A DNA stretch of 64,000 bases from JAEZBP01 sp963832725 (GCA_963832725.1 CAWHVG010000002.1:806001-870000); one strand, 5' to 3'; positions 28,369 to 36,967 are shown, numbered from the stretch's first letter. The notes: generated by a model from the sequence alone, not told the origin. Numbers and translations are program-made.

Positions 28369-28765
28369 GATGCGCGCACGCGTGTCGAGGGGGAGGCGAC
28401 CCCCTGCCCGGGTCGCACGCGCGCATGGTCCGGCGGCTCTCTTCGTGAACGTGGATGCGCGCACGCGTGTCGAGGGGGAGGCGACCCCGTGTCCGGGTCG
28501 CACGCGCGCATGGTCCGGCGGCACTTTTCGTGAACGTGGATGCGCGCACGCGTGTCGAGGGGGAGGCGACCCCGTGTCCGGGTCGCACGCGCGCATGGTC
28601 CGGCGGCACTTTTCGTGAAGGTGGACGCGCGCACGCGTGTCGAGGGGGAGGCGACCCCGTGTCCGGGTCGCACGCGCGCATGGTTCGGCACTCTTTTCGG
28701 CAAGTTGGACGCGCGCACGCGTCTTCCGAGGCGGGGCGAGCGAGATTTCGATGCGCGCGCGCATC
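28369..28765. repeat. 85-bp direct repeat array with nested inverted repeats
   Basis: Four full units begin at 28369, 28454, 28539 and 28624, with a fifth, degraded unit at 28709, all exactly 85 bp apart. Each unit has GA(T/C)GCGCGCACGCG, then the perfect hairpin GCGACCC / GGGTCGC, then CACGCGCGCAT, which can pair with the unit's own start, then GGTCCGGCGGC and a T-rich CTTTTCGTGAA. The partial unit leads to a perfect 16-bp palindrome (GATGCGCGCGCGCATC, 28750-28765). All three + frames stay open because stops are absent, and 85 is not a multiple of three, so coding is unlikely. Confidence 0.92.
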
Positions 28766-28887
28766 CTCGGCGGGGGCGTCGGCCGACCGGGCTGCTCCCG
28801 CGCGTCGCTCCTCCGGCGCGAACGCAGCTCGGGATGTGCGCGCGCGGGGCGGATGCTCTCCCTTCCGATCCGTGTCACGAGTCGAGG

Positions 28888-29808
28888 ATGCTGCGGGAGG
28901 CGCACGAGGCGGAGGCGTTCGAGCCGGTGGACGGCTGGGGCGCGACGGCGGAGGAGGTGGTCCGTAACTGGAGCGCGCTCGGCGAGCCGCTCGAGGTGCC
29001 CGGCGGGCCGGCGACGGTGACGTGGGTCGCGGGCGAGGGGGAGCCGGTGGTGCTCTTGCACGGCGTGCCGGCGTCGGCGTTTCTGTACCGGAAGGTGATC
29101 CCTCGTTTGGCACGGCGCGGATTCGCGGCCTTCGCGCTCGATCTTCCTGGCCTCGGGCTCGCCGAGCGGAGCGGGATGGACGATCTGTCCTGGACGAGCT
29201 TGTCGAAGTGGCTGCGCGCCGCGCTCGACGCGTCGGGCATCGACCGCTTCCACTTGGTCGTACACGACATCGGCGGGCCCATCGGGTTCGATCTGGTGCG
29301 CCGCGTGCCTTCGCGGGTGCGCTCGCTCCTGGCGCTGAACACGCTGGTCCGGGTGGCGTCGTTCAAGAAGCCACCGCTGATGCGCCCGCTCGGGGTGCCG
29401 GGCGTCGGTCGCGCGTACCTGGCGAGCATGACGCCGTGGGTTTTCGAACGGATGATGCGGCTTCAAGGCGTGTTGACGGCCGTGCCGTCGCCCGAACTGC
29501 GAGCGTACGTGGCGCTTCTCAAACGACTCGACGGCGGGGCGATGTTCCTGCGCATGATGCAGAGCTTCGAGACGACGCGGGAGCTCGAGCAGCGGATCCT
29601 CGACGCGCTGGCGGCGCGGCGTTTCCCGGCCGCGGTGCTCTGGGGCGAGAACGATCCCGCGCTGGACATCCGTCACTTCGCGCCCCGGGTCGGCGAGGCG
29701 CTGGGCGTGCGCGAGGTGCAGCGCGTGCCGGGCAAGCACTTCGTGCCCGAGGACGCGCCCCACGCCGTCGCCGACGCGGTGGCGGAGCTGGCCCGCCGCG
29801 CGCGCTGA
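28888..29808 (+). CDS. Alpha/beta hydrolase, haloalkane-dehalogenase-like
   Basis: The 306-residue protein has the oxyanion motif LLHGVPASAFLYRKVIP and DLPGLGLAERSG. The nucleophile elbow VVHDIGGPIG has Asp127 at the nucleophile position, as in haloalkane dehalogenases and epoxide hydrolases rather than Ser esterases. The catalytic acid candidate is in LWGENDPALD and the His in GKHFVPEDAPHAV. A helical cap lies between about 160 and 240. The start ATG 28888 follows GAGG; longer frames upstream cross the 85-bp array and are not used. The substrate cannot be told from sequence. Confidence 0.85.
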   Translation: MLREAHEAEAFEPVDGWGATAEEVVRNWSALGEPLEVPGGPATVTWVAGEGEPVVLLHGVPASAFLYRKVIPRLARRGFAAFALDLPGLGLAERSGMDDLSWTSLSKWLRAALDASGIDRFHLVVHDIGGPIGFDLVRRVPSRVRSLLALNTLVRVASFKKPPLMRPLGVPGVGRAYLASMTPWVFERMMRLQGVLTAVPSPELRAYVALLKRLDGGAMFLRMMQSFETTRELEQRILDALAARRFPAAVLWGENDPALDIRHFAPRVGEALGVREVQRVPGKHFVPEDAPHAVADAVAELARRAR

Positions 29809-29890
29809 GCGAGCACTGCCTGAGCGAGCACTGCGTGGTGAGCGAGCACTGCGCTGAGCGAGCACTGCGAGTGCGCTGAGCGAGCACTGC
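29806..29890. repeat. 14-bp direct repeats starting at the hydrolase stop
   Basis: Five copies of TGAGCGAGCACTGC occur in 85 bases (29806, 29821, near 29838, near 29855, 29877), separated by 1-8 variable bases. The first copy begins with the hydrolase TGA stop itself. Confidence 0.85.
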
Positions 29891-30290
29891 GTGCCTTTCG
29901 CGGAACCGCAGCCGCCGCACGAATCGCGCCAGTCCGGCTCGATCCCTCCACAAAGGTGGACACCGCGCCACGCGCGTGGTTAACCGAACGAGGGCGGTCC
30001 GCTGCTGTTCGTTTACCCCCTTTGTCGGGCAGCGGCGGACTGCCCGCTCCCCCACCGCGGTTCAGTGGAGCGTGTAGCCCGTCGCCGGCGGCGCGACGTC
30101 GTGGACACTCCGCGCGCGCTCTTTGGCTCCGGAGGGCTCGACTCGCTCCCGATGCCCGCAGTCGAATGCGGCCCGTCGCGGTAGCCGCGCTGGCCGCCGG
30201 GCGGCTGAGCAGTGGCTCCGGGACGCAGACTTCGGGCGCCGGAGGGGCGGACGCGTCGTGCGCAGACGGCCAACCATCCGCGATGAGGAG
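29891..30290. other. Gene-free stretch
   Basis: About 400 bp between the 14-bp repeats and the next gene's stop. I see no supported gene, RNA or strong hairpin. Open frames here lack a ribosome-binding site and have atypical composition. Confidence 0.5.
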
Positions 30291-31013
30291 TCAGAAGCGG
30301 CCGCTCACGCCGAGCGCCACCTCGGTGGGGCTCACGACGGGGACCAGGCGGACCTCGGGGCCACTCTCGCCGAGCTCGCCGTTCAGGTAGCGGCGGCGGG
30401 CCTGCAGCATCGGCGTCGGCCGGGTGAGCACCTGCAGCTCACCGACGGCGATGCCCACGCTGGCCGAGATGACGCCGCTGACCCACCGTCCGTAGCCGAG
30501 GCCCATCAAGAGCCCGATACCGAGATTGAACACGACGGTGCCGACGTGGATCAGCCAGCTCGTCCCGAACGCCTCGCTCTCGGCGCTCGCGTCGATGAGC
30601 TGCTCGGCGCGGGCCAGCGCCTCGCAGTCGCCCTCCACCGCCTCCGCCGCCAGCGCCTCCAGGGTGGCGCGGTCCGCGAGCACGGGAGACCGGAACAGCG
30701 CCAGCGAGGCGACGCCGATCATGGATCCCGCGGCGCCGATCCCCAGATCGATGCGCGTGCCCGGATCGGCGGCGCCGATGATGGCCATCTGGACGGTGGC
30801 CAGCCCGAGATAGCCGAGCGAGAAGACGTTCGTCCACGTGCGGGTGACCTCCTCGCCGTGACGGACGCTCTCGAGCAGAAAGTGCATGCGCTCAGCGGGG
30901 GAGCGCTCGGCCAGCGCGTCGCTGGCGCCCTCGGGCACCGGGCAGTCGGCCGAGGCCGGCGCGGCGGAGAGGAGCGACGCGATCATCAGCGCGCACGCGA
31001 TCGGTCGTCCCAT
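30291..31013 (-). CDS. Exported or membrane protein of unknown function
   Basis: A signal peptide (MGRPIACALMIASLLSAAPASA) leads a 240-residue protein. Hydrophobic segments at FSLGYLGLATVQMAIIGA, LGIGAAGSMIGVASLALF, IHVGTVVFNLGIGLLMGLGY and WVSGVISASVGIAVGE suggest three to four membrane helices after cleavage. A C-terminal strand PEVRLVPVVSPTEVALGVSG looks like the end of an outer-surface beta protein. Such small proteins are common in Polyangia and have no assigned role. The gene stands alone, with about 570 bp upstream. Confidence 0.65.
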   Translation of the reverse strand: MGRPIACALMIASLLSAAPASADCPVPEGASDALAERSPAERMHFLLESVRHGEEVTRTWTNVFSLGYLGLATVQMAIIGAADPGTRIDLGIGAAGSMIGVASLALFRSPVLADRATLEALAAEAVEGDCEALARAEQLIDASAESEAFGTSWLIHVGTVVFNLGIGLLMGLGYGRWVSGVISASVGIAVGELQVLTRPTPMLQARRRYLNGELGESGPEVRLVPVVSPTEVALGVSGRF

Positions 31014-31100
31014 CGGGAGGGCAGCTATCCCCGCCGGGCCTGCCAACCAGGTGATGCGCCTGGCCCGCAGGCCCACCACGAGCGATGACCGTTCGCTGAT

Positions 31101-31340
31101 GTGCGAACGGAGGCCATCGTCCGGCTCGCGTTTCTGGGGTGGGATGCGCTCTCGGGGGGCTTCGTCCGACGATGGCGTAGAGGCGCCGCGCTCCTGCGCG
31201 ACGCCGAGGCTGGCGCGGCGATCGAGCTGTCGGTGGGGGCCGTCGACGGGGAGGTCGCGCGCGTGGTCGTGCTGGCCGAGTCGCGGCTCTCGTGGAGCGC
31301 CGACGGGCTCCCGGCCGAGTGGCGCGGGATGTCGAGCTGA
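31101..31340 (+). CDS. Possible small protein in a 578-bp intergenic region
   Basis: The region 31014-31591 holds one frame with coding-like GC third positions, from GTG 31101 to 31340 (79 residues: LAFLGWDALSGGFVRRWRRG, then AAIELSVGAVDGEVARVVVL). There is no clear ribosome-binding site and no family match, so it may be a remnant. Nothing else in the gap is supported. Confidence 0.3.
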   Translation: MRTEAIVRLAFLGWDALSGGFVRRWRRGAALLRDAEAGAAIELSVGAVDGEVARVVVLAESRLSWSADGLPAEWRGMSS

Positions 31341-31591
31341 GCGCCGGCCGGTCGCGAGGGGCCGCATCCTGGTGATGAGCGCGTTCTTCGGCTGGTCCGG
31401 CTCGGCGAGCGGAGGTCGAGGTGTGCGTCGGAGCCAGGCCACATCGGGCCGCAAGCACGGCGGTACGACCGAGGAGACGTGGAACGCGTCAAATGACCGC
31501 GCGCGCTGGCGAACAGCCGCGCGGCCCGGGGCGACGAGACGAGTTCCGTCGCTGGTGTGAGTCGAAGCGCGTGTGGTAGAACCCGCGCGCA

Positions 31592-32555
31592 ATGCCGTTT
31601 CGTCGCGTCGTGATCGCGCTCTCGCTCCTTCTCGCCAGCGGGTGCGCAGGGCCCGACGTGTTGCGCGGCTCGGAGGGGGCGGCGGAGCTCGCGTACATGG
31701 ACGGTTGGTTCGGTTGCGCGCACCCGTGCCGAGCGGATCTTACCCATGGCGGCGGGCTCGAACGCGCTGGTCGAGGTCCAGAACGCGGACTCGCTGCCGG
31801 CCGTGACCGCGCAGTCGAGCGACCCGAGCGTGATGACGCTCCGGAGCACCTTTCGTTCCTCGGTGTTCCTACTCACGGCGCACGGAGCGGGCGCGGTGGA
31901 GCTTCAGCTTCGAAACGCGGATGGCTCGTTGTTCGAGAGCTTCCCGCTCACGGTGCACGACGTGGCGACCATCGAGGTTCCGGACCTGACCGGCGATGCG
32001 CCCATCCGGGCGACGGCGCAGAAGGAGCGCCACGAGGTGCGCCTGCTCGATGCGTCGGGCGAGCGGCTCCACGGATCCGGCGCGCTTCATTACGAGGCGA
32101 GCCCTCACGTGGACGCCGCCCCTTTCAGCGTCGCGGAGACGCTCGCGTCGCGCTTTCAGCCCGGGGCGGACTGGCCCGCGAACACGGAGGGCGTCGATAT
32201 CAGCGGCGACCTGTCCGGCGAGATGGCGACCGTGACGGCGAGCGCCGCGTCGGGCGCGTCCCTGGTGATCCCCGTCGACGTGGTGGCGCCGGACATCGCC
32301 TCGCTCGTGCTGACCGGAACCGATACGGGCTCGGCTGCCATGGTGCACGCCGACTTCCAGCTCACGAACCCCGGTCCCGGGATCTGGGCGTGCTGCGATT
32401 GGAGCGTCACGGCGAGCGCAGCCGTCGAGGTCTCGTCTCAGACCTGCACGGACATTGCGTTCTCATCGCCCGTCAGCTCCATGCCGAACGACGTCACGGT
32501 CACCTGCGACGCGCACGGCCACAGCGAGAGCTTCTCCGCCACCCTCGGCGGCTGA
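31592..32555 (+). CDS. Lipoprotein with Ig-like/beta domains, frameshifted
   Basis: ATG 31592 begins a lipoprotein signal with lipobox LLLASGC. The first frame supplies ...AELAYMDGWFGCAHPCRA and is then lost near 31730. The second frame continues with RILPMAAGSNALVEVQNADS and a beta-sandwich-like body (FLLTAHGAGAVELQLRNADG, FPLTVHDVATIEVPD, GEMATVTASAASGASLVIPV) to a stop at 32555. Four to six cysteines in the C-terminal part (CCDWSV, SSQTCTD) may form disulfides. Joined length is about 320 residues. It faces FabF tail to tail with 17 bases between. Function is unknown. Confidence 0.6.
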
Positions 32556-32572
32556 GCGGTGCGCGGCGGCGA

Positions 32573-33799
32573 TCAGACCCGGCCGAAGACGAGGCCGGCG
32601 TTGCTGCCGCCGAAGCCGCTGGAGATGGAGAGGACGCGCTCGACCTTCGCGCAGCGGGTGTCGCCGCGGATCATGTCGAGGCCGGCGCAGGCCGGGTCCG
32701 GATCGTCGAGGTGCAGGGTGGCCGGCAGGGCTCCGTCGCGGAGGGCGAGGACGCTGAAGACGGCCTCGATGGCGCCCGAGCCGCCGAGCGCGTGGCCGGT
32801 GGCGCCCTTGGTGCTCGACACCGCCACGTGGTCGAAGACGTGGCTGAGGATCTTCGCTTCGGTGGCGTCGCCGAGGGGCGTGCTGGTGGCGTGGCCGTTG
32901 ACGTAGCCGATGGTGTCGGGCGCGGCGTCCGCATCGGCGAGGGTGTCGCGGATCGCACGGGAGAGGCCGAGCCCTTCCGGGTCGGGGCTGGCGATGTGAT
33001 AGGCGTCGGTCTGGGTCGCGTAGCCGAGCAGCTCGGCGATGATGGGCGCGCCGCGGCGGCGGGCGTGCTCGAGCTCTTCGAGGACCAGCACGCCGGCACC
33101 TTCGCCGACGACGAAGCCGTTTCGCGCCGTGTCGTAGGGGCGGCTGGCCCGCGCGGGATCCTCTTCTTTGCTCAGCGCGCGCATGGCCGAGAAGCCGGCG
33201 AAGGCGACCGCGTCGATCGAGGACTCGGTGCCGCCCGCGAACGCGACGTCGCAGCGGCCGTTGCGGATCATCCACATGGCTTCGCCGATGGCCTGGGCGC
33301 CGCTCGTGCAGGCGCTGGTCGTGCTCATGTTCGGCCCGTGGCAGCCGAGGTGGATGGCGATCTGTCCGGCGGCCAGGTTCCCGACCATGGCCGGGACGAG
33401 GTAGGGCGAGACGCGGCGCGGACCTTTTTGGTCGATGGTGCGGGTGGCGTCCTCGATGTGGCGGATGGAGCCCATGCCGACGCCGACAATCACCGCCGCG
33501 CCGTCGCGCGCGTCCTCGTCGAGGCCGGACATCTGAGCGGCTTGGTCGGCGGCGTCGAGCGCGAGGTGGATGAAGCGGCCGCCCTCGCGGAGCCTCTTCT
33601 TCTCGGTGACCCGCTCGGGATCGAAGTCGAGGCACTCGCCCGCGACGTGGACCGGGATGCGCGGGTCGGGGTGCTCGGCGATGGGACGGATCCCGCATTC
33701 GCCGGCGAGGAGGGCCCGCCACGAGCTCTCCACGTCCTTCCCGAGCGGGCTCACCATGCCGAGCCCCGTGATCGCCACCCTTCGTGCTGCCTGCGTCAT
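32573..33799 (-). CDS. fabF: Beta-ketoacyl-ACP synthase II (FabF-type)
   Basis: Intact, 408 residues, the usual size. The thiolase-fold condensing enzyme has nucleophile Cys164 (TSACTSG), His303 (NGHATST), Lys331 and His336 (TKGATGHALGG), plus the C-terminal SGFGGSNAGLVF. It elongates acyl-ACP with malonyl-ACP. No ACP or other fab gene is adjacent, so it may serve a lipid or secondary-metabolite pathway encoded elsewhere rather than the housekeeping set. Start ATG 33799 is supported by RRVAITGLGMVSPLG, the conserved N-terminus. Confidence 0.92.
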   Translation of the reverse strand: MTQAARRVAITGLGMVSPLGKDVESSWRALLAGECGIRPIAEHPDPRIPVHVAGECLDFDPERVTEKKRLREGGRFIHLALDAADQAAQMSGLDEDARDGAAVIVGVGMGSIRHIEDATRTIDQKGPRRVSPYLVPAMVGNLAAGQIAIHLGCHGPNMSTTSACTSGAQAIGEAMWMIRNGRCDVAFAGGTESSIDAVAFAGFSAMRALSKEEDPARASRPYDTARNGFVVGEGAGVLVLEELEHARRRGAPIIAELLGYATQTDAYHIASPDPEGLGLSRAIRDTLADADAAPDTIGYVNGHATSTPLGDATEAKILSHVFDHVAVSSTKGATGHALGGSGAIEAVFSVLALRDGALPATLHLDDPDPACAGLDMIRGDTRCAKVERVLSISSGFGGSNAGLVFGRV

Positions 33800-33884
33800 C
33801 GCGCCTTCCTCTCGTGGGCCGCGACGCTAGCAGCTACGGCCCGCGGGGACACGCGGACGGCGGCAGCGGCGAGGCGTCGCGGGA

Positions 33885-34550
33885 TCACGCCGCGGGGCGG
33901 GCGCGCCGCCACCACACGAGCGCGCCGACCGCCAGCGCCACCGCGGCGCCGATCCCGATCGCCCACCAGGCCTTCGCCGGGATGAGCTCGAGGAGGTGGA
34001 AGACCCGCTCTCCGAAGTAGGCCGTCAAGAAGAGCGGCACGAGGTAGCCGATCAGCGAGCCCCAGAAGTGCGTCCAGAAGGGGACGCGGGAGACGCCGAA
34101 GAAGGCGTGCAGCGCCGGCGGCATCCAGAAGATGAAGCGGAGGGTGACCACGGTGGCGAAGCCGCGGCGCTCGAGCGCTTCGTCGTACCTACGGAAGCGC
34201 GCCGGGATGCGCGCGGCAATCCAGTCCCGGGCCACGAAGCGCGCGAACGAGAAGCCGACCACGCTGGCCGCCATGGTGCCGGCCATGCTCAGGGCGAAGG
34301 CTTCGGGCCACGGCCAGATGAGCGGCGCGACCATGATGAAGACGGTTCCGGGGACGCCGAAGGGCTGGAAGAGCGCGTACGCCACGACGAACGCGAGCTG
34401 GCCCCAGCCGCCCTGCGCGAGGAGGAAGCGCTTCAGCTCGGCCGGCTCCCGTACGAGGTCGAGCGCGCCCGCACGCTCGGCGGCGACGAGGCCCACGATG
34501 ACCAGCGCGACGAGCGCCAGCCGCGGCCAAACCGATCGCTTCGCGCTCAC
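33885..34550 (-). CDS. TVP38/TMEM64 (DedA-like) membrane protein
   Basis: GTG 34550 overlaps the TetR stop by four bases (GTGA). About 220 residues: an N-terminal helix, then the SNARE-associated / TVP38 core with ALFQPFGVPGTVFIMVAPLI, AGTMAASVVGFSFARFVARD, RFIFWMPPALHAFFGVSRV and a C-terminal helix ending WWRRARPAA. Related DedA proteins are proton-dependent lipid or cation transporters. Coupling to a TetR regulator suggests it is induced together with it. Confidence 0.85.
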   Translation of the reverse strand: MSAKRSVWPRLALVALVIVGLVAAERAGALDLVREPAELKRFLLAQGGWGQLAFVVAYALFQPFGVPGTVFIMVAPLIWPWPEAFALSMAGTMAASVVGFSFARFVARDWIAARIPARFRRYDEALERRGFATVVTLRFIFWMPPALHAFFGVSRVPFWTHFWGSLIGYLVPLFLTAYFGERVFHLLELIPAKAWWAIGIGAAVALAVGALVWWRRARPAA

Positions 34551-35155
34551 ACGCTGGTCCGGAGGGGGAGGCACCACGCTCGTACGATGGCGCCGAGACG
34601 CCGATTCAGCTCTCGGCGTGACGCACACGCATGCTTGAGGCCGCTCGCGGTGTCGTAGAGCGCGCCGGCGAGCTTCTTGGCGCTCAGCCCGGCCGGTCGG
34701 TACGCCGCGCCCAATCCGCTCGCGCGAACCAGCTTGGTCAGCTCGGCGACGAAGCGGGCTTCGCGCTCGGCGAAGAGGGGTCCCACCAGCCGCTCGGTCA
34801 CGGCGTGCAGATCCGCGAAGTCCTCGGCCAGACCGCCGACGTAACGGCCGACCCACGCGCTCAGCGCGCCTCCGAGCCGCGCCTCGAGCGATTGGCTGTC
34901 GTCTCGGAGCCAGCTCAGCGCCTCGGTCAGGGAGGCGTCCATGGCGTGCTCGGCGGCGGCGCGGAAGAGCTGCTCCTTGGTCGCGAAGTGCAGGTAGAGG
35001 CCCTGCCGGGAGATGCCGGCGGCGCGCGCGACTTCGCTCATCGAGGTCTTGCGGAAGCCGAAGCGGACGAAGGTCGTCACCGCGGCGTCGAGCAGGGCGA
35101 GGCGGCGCTCGTCGGGCTCATCTTTGGAGGTGCTGCTCGGAGCTTCGGAGGGCAC
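34547..35155 (-). CDS. TetR-family regulator
   Basis: N-terminal HTH with RLALLDAAVTTFVRFGFRKT, SMSEVARAAGISRQGLYLHF and ATKEQLFRAAAEHAMD (a typical TetR recognition helix), then an all-helical ligand domain of about 130 residues. I place the start at GTG 35155 because a perfect palindrome lies just upstream at 35165-35190; starting at ATG 35194 would put that operator-like site inside the gene. The frame is open back to 35278. The stop overlaps the TVP38 start. Its target is probably its own operon and the divergent hydrolase. Confidence 0.85.
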   Translation of the reverse strand: MPSEAPSSTSKDEPDERRLALLDAAVTTFVRFGFRKTSMSEVARAAGISRQGLYLHFATKEQLFRAAAEHAMDASLTEALSWLRDDSQSLEARLGGALSAWVGRYVGGLAEDFADLHAVTERLVGPLFAEREARFVAELTKLVRASGLGAAYRPAGLSAKKLAGALYDTASGLKHACASRRELNRRLGAIVRAWCLPLRTSV

Positions 35156-35164
35156 TGGACGAAG

Positions 35165-35190
35165 TTGACAGTCGGTATTAGGACTGTCAA
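35165..35190. promoter_or_regulatory. Perfect palindrome, likely TetR operator
   Basis: TTGACAGTC (35165-35173), an 8-base spacer, and GACTGTCAA (35182-35190) form a perfect 9+9 inverted repeat. It lies between the TetR gene and the divergent hydrolase start at 35193. The TTGACA within it is a consensus -35 on both strands. Binding would block both directions. Confidence 0.7.
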
Positions 35191-35192
35191 TC

Positions 35193-36284
35193 ATGTCCAG
35201 CTCGCTACGGACCGGGCTCCGGCTCGAGCGCGCCCGGGCGTCTCGCCAGATGGGGGACGACGGGCGCTTCGTGAACACGCACGGCGTCGGCGCCGAGCTT
35301 CAGGGGCCGACCTTGCCTTTGATGCGTGACTTCCTCTTCGGCGGGAAGAGGCGGGTGCCGCGCGCGCCGCTGCCGGTGGAGAGCCCGCTCGAGGCGTGGC
35401 AGAGGCCCGTGTCGTCGTCGGGGCTGCGCATCACCTGGCTCGGCCACAGCACCATGCTGATCGAGGTGGACGGCGTGCGCGTGCTGACCGATCCGGTGTT
35501 CGGCGAGCGGGTGTCGCCGGTGTCGTTCGCCGGTGCCAAGCGCTTTCATCCGGTGCCGGCCACGATTCGCGAGCTGCCGCCGATCGACGCCGTGCTGCTC
35601 TCGCACGATCACTACGATCACCTCTGCCGGACCAGCATGCAGGAGCTGGCGAAGCGCGGAGTGCCGGTGGTGACCTCGCTCGGCGTGGGCGCGCGCCTCG
35701 AGCGGATGGGCTGGGATCCGGCGCGGATCGTGGAGCTCGACTGGTGGGAGGAGCACACGCTCGCCGGCGGCGCGCTGCGCTTCACCGCGACGCCGGCGCA
35801 GCACTTCTCGGGGCGCACGCTGACCGACCGCAACCGGACGCTCTGGTCCTCGTGGGTCCTCACGACGGCGAACCGAAACCTCTTCTTCTCGGGCGACACC
35901 GGGCTGACCGACGAGTTTCGCGACGTGAGCGAGCGCTTCGGCCGCTTCGACGTCGTGATGCTGGAGATCGGCGCCTGGCATCCCTCGTGGGGGAGCATCC
36001 ACCTCGGTCCGGAGAACGCGCTCCGGGCGTTCGAGATGCTGGGCGGTGACGCGCTGCTCCCCGTCCATTGGGGCACCTTCAATCTCGGGCTGCACCCTTG
36101 GGACGAGCCGGGCGAGACGCTCTTGGCGCTGAGCGAGCGTTCGGGCGCGCGGATCCTGACGCCGCGGCTCGGCCGCCCCTTCGAGCCGGCCCATCAGGAG
36201 CGCCCCGATCCGTGGTGGCGCGAGCTCGGGTCCGCGATGCGGCCCCGCGAAGACGAGCCCGCCGCGATCGAGGCGACGGGCTGA
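35193..36284 (+). CDS. MBL-fold metallohydrolase (UlaG / NAPE-PLD-like)
   Basis: The 363-residue protein has GHSTMLIEVDGVRVLTDPVF and the Zn motif SHDHYDH (His138-His143). These are followed by FTATPAQHFSGRTLTDRNRTLWSS (third His), FFSGDTGLTDEF and a final PVHWGTFNLGLHPWDEP. This is the layout of NAPE-PLD-like/UlaG-like lactamase-fold hydrolases that cleave phosphodiester or lactone bonds. The N-terminal GRFVNTHGVGAELQGPTLPL is also typical. Divergent from TetR across the palindrome, so it is likely regulated by it. Convergent with the lipoprotein remnant, 6 bases apart. Confidence 0.88.
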   Translation: MSSSLRTGLRLERARASRQMGDDGRFVNTHGVGAELQGPTLPLMRDFLFGGKRRVPRAPLPVESPLEAWQRPVSSSGLRITWLGHSTMLIEVDGVRVLTDPVFGERVSPVSFAGAKRFHPVPATIRELPPIDAVLLSHDHYDHLCRTSMQELAKRGVPVVTSLGVGARLERMGWDPARIVELDWWEEHTLAGGALRFTATPAQHFSGRTLTDRNRTLWSSWVLTTANRNLFFSGDTGLTDEFRDVSERFGRFDVVMLEIGAWHPSWGSIHLGPENALRAFEMLGGDALLPVHWGTFNLGLHPWDEPGETLLALSERSGARILTPRLGRPFEPAHQERPDPWWRELGSAMRPREDEPAAIEATG

Positions 36285-36290
36285 GCCGCG

Positions 36291-36757
36291 TCAGAAGCTT
36301 CCGTCGAAGCGGACCAGCGCGAAGGGATCGGGAGTGCGCCCGAGCGCGAAGGTGACCGACTGTCCGTTGAGGAGGTAGTCGCCGCCGGGGGTGTGCACGA
36401 CGTCGGTCATCCCGGCCGGCACGTCGACCGAGACGGAGGTCGCGCTCGACCAGTCGGCCAAGACGGGCGTCAAACGCACGAGCTGGCTGGTGAACTGCAC
36501 CAGCATGGCGCCGTCCGCGTAGGTCATTCCGTCGGCGCCGCTGAGCGCAGGGATGCCGTCGAAGAAGTCCCCGTCGATGCTGACCTCGCTGACGGAGCGG
36601 TCGTCGAGGTTCACGCGAACGAGACGGGACGGCAGATAGACCAAGCTCAACAGCGTCGCCTGATCCGGGAGCACGACGATCGCGTTTTGGCCGACGATGC
36701 TGGAGTCGAGCAGGTCGTTCGTCACGAAGAGGCTTGTATCTACCCCACGAGGCTGAT
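36291..36757 (-). pseudogene. 3' half of an IS-interrupted propeller lipoprotein
   Basis: The frame SLFVTNDLLDSSIVGQNAIV through ADGMTYADGAMLVQFTSQLV to FALVRFDGSF (stop 36291) is the C-terminal part of an SMP-30/NHL-like beta-propeller with repeated V-R-V-N-L and TDVVHTPGGDYLLNG blades. It begins abruptly at the IS left end. The 5' half lies on the same strand beyond the element (38172-38856). If rejoined it would give a lipoprotein of about 380 residues. On its own it lacks a start and signal. Confidence 0.8.
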
Positions 36758-36759
36758 CT

Positions 36760-36967
36760 GAGGCTTACTGGTCCGGATCAACCCCTGCCGGGAGAGGGTC
36801 GCCGCGTAGGGCGTGAGGCATCGTCCTCGTCGCTGAGATTGGCGCCCTCGTCCGGCGATCCTTGCTCGGACGGTATCTCGAGGCCCCATGGGAGTCCTCG
36901 CATCGACAAGCGCGAGCATGGTCGTCGGGCACGAGGCTCCCGCAGGCGGAAGATCGCCAGGAGTATC
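36760..36967 (+). ncRNA. Candidate bridge RNA in the IS110 left end
   Basis: IS110-group elements encode a bridge RNA in the left-end region upstream of the transposase (established for IS621). Here that region can fold. Stem GGGCG (36809-36813) with CGCCC (36843-36847) encloses a 29-base loop, followed by stems GTCCG/CGGAC (36850-36871) and CGAGG/CCTCG (36879-36900). Inside the first loop CGCTGAGA (36831-36838) is the exact complement of the target TCTCAGCG (38169-38176), the position expected for a right-target guide. The left-guide match (GAGGCATC to target GAGGCTGATC) is only partial. Confidence 0.55.

Noticed and set aside
28369..28765. CRISPR array
   Set aside because: The 85-bp units are contiguous with no unique spacers, and no cas gene is nearby.
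28455..28887. Extending the alpha/beta hydrolase start upstream to 28540 or 28455
   Set aside because: These starts pass through the repeat array, and the family-like start with an upstream GAGG is ATG 28888.
29891..30290. tRNA or other RNA gene
   Set aside because: I could not form an acceptor stem with standard loops.
31746..33985. Long + strand ORF through FabF
   Set aside because: The - strand FabF is intact and complete, with all catalytic residues.
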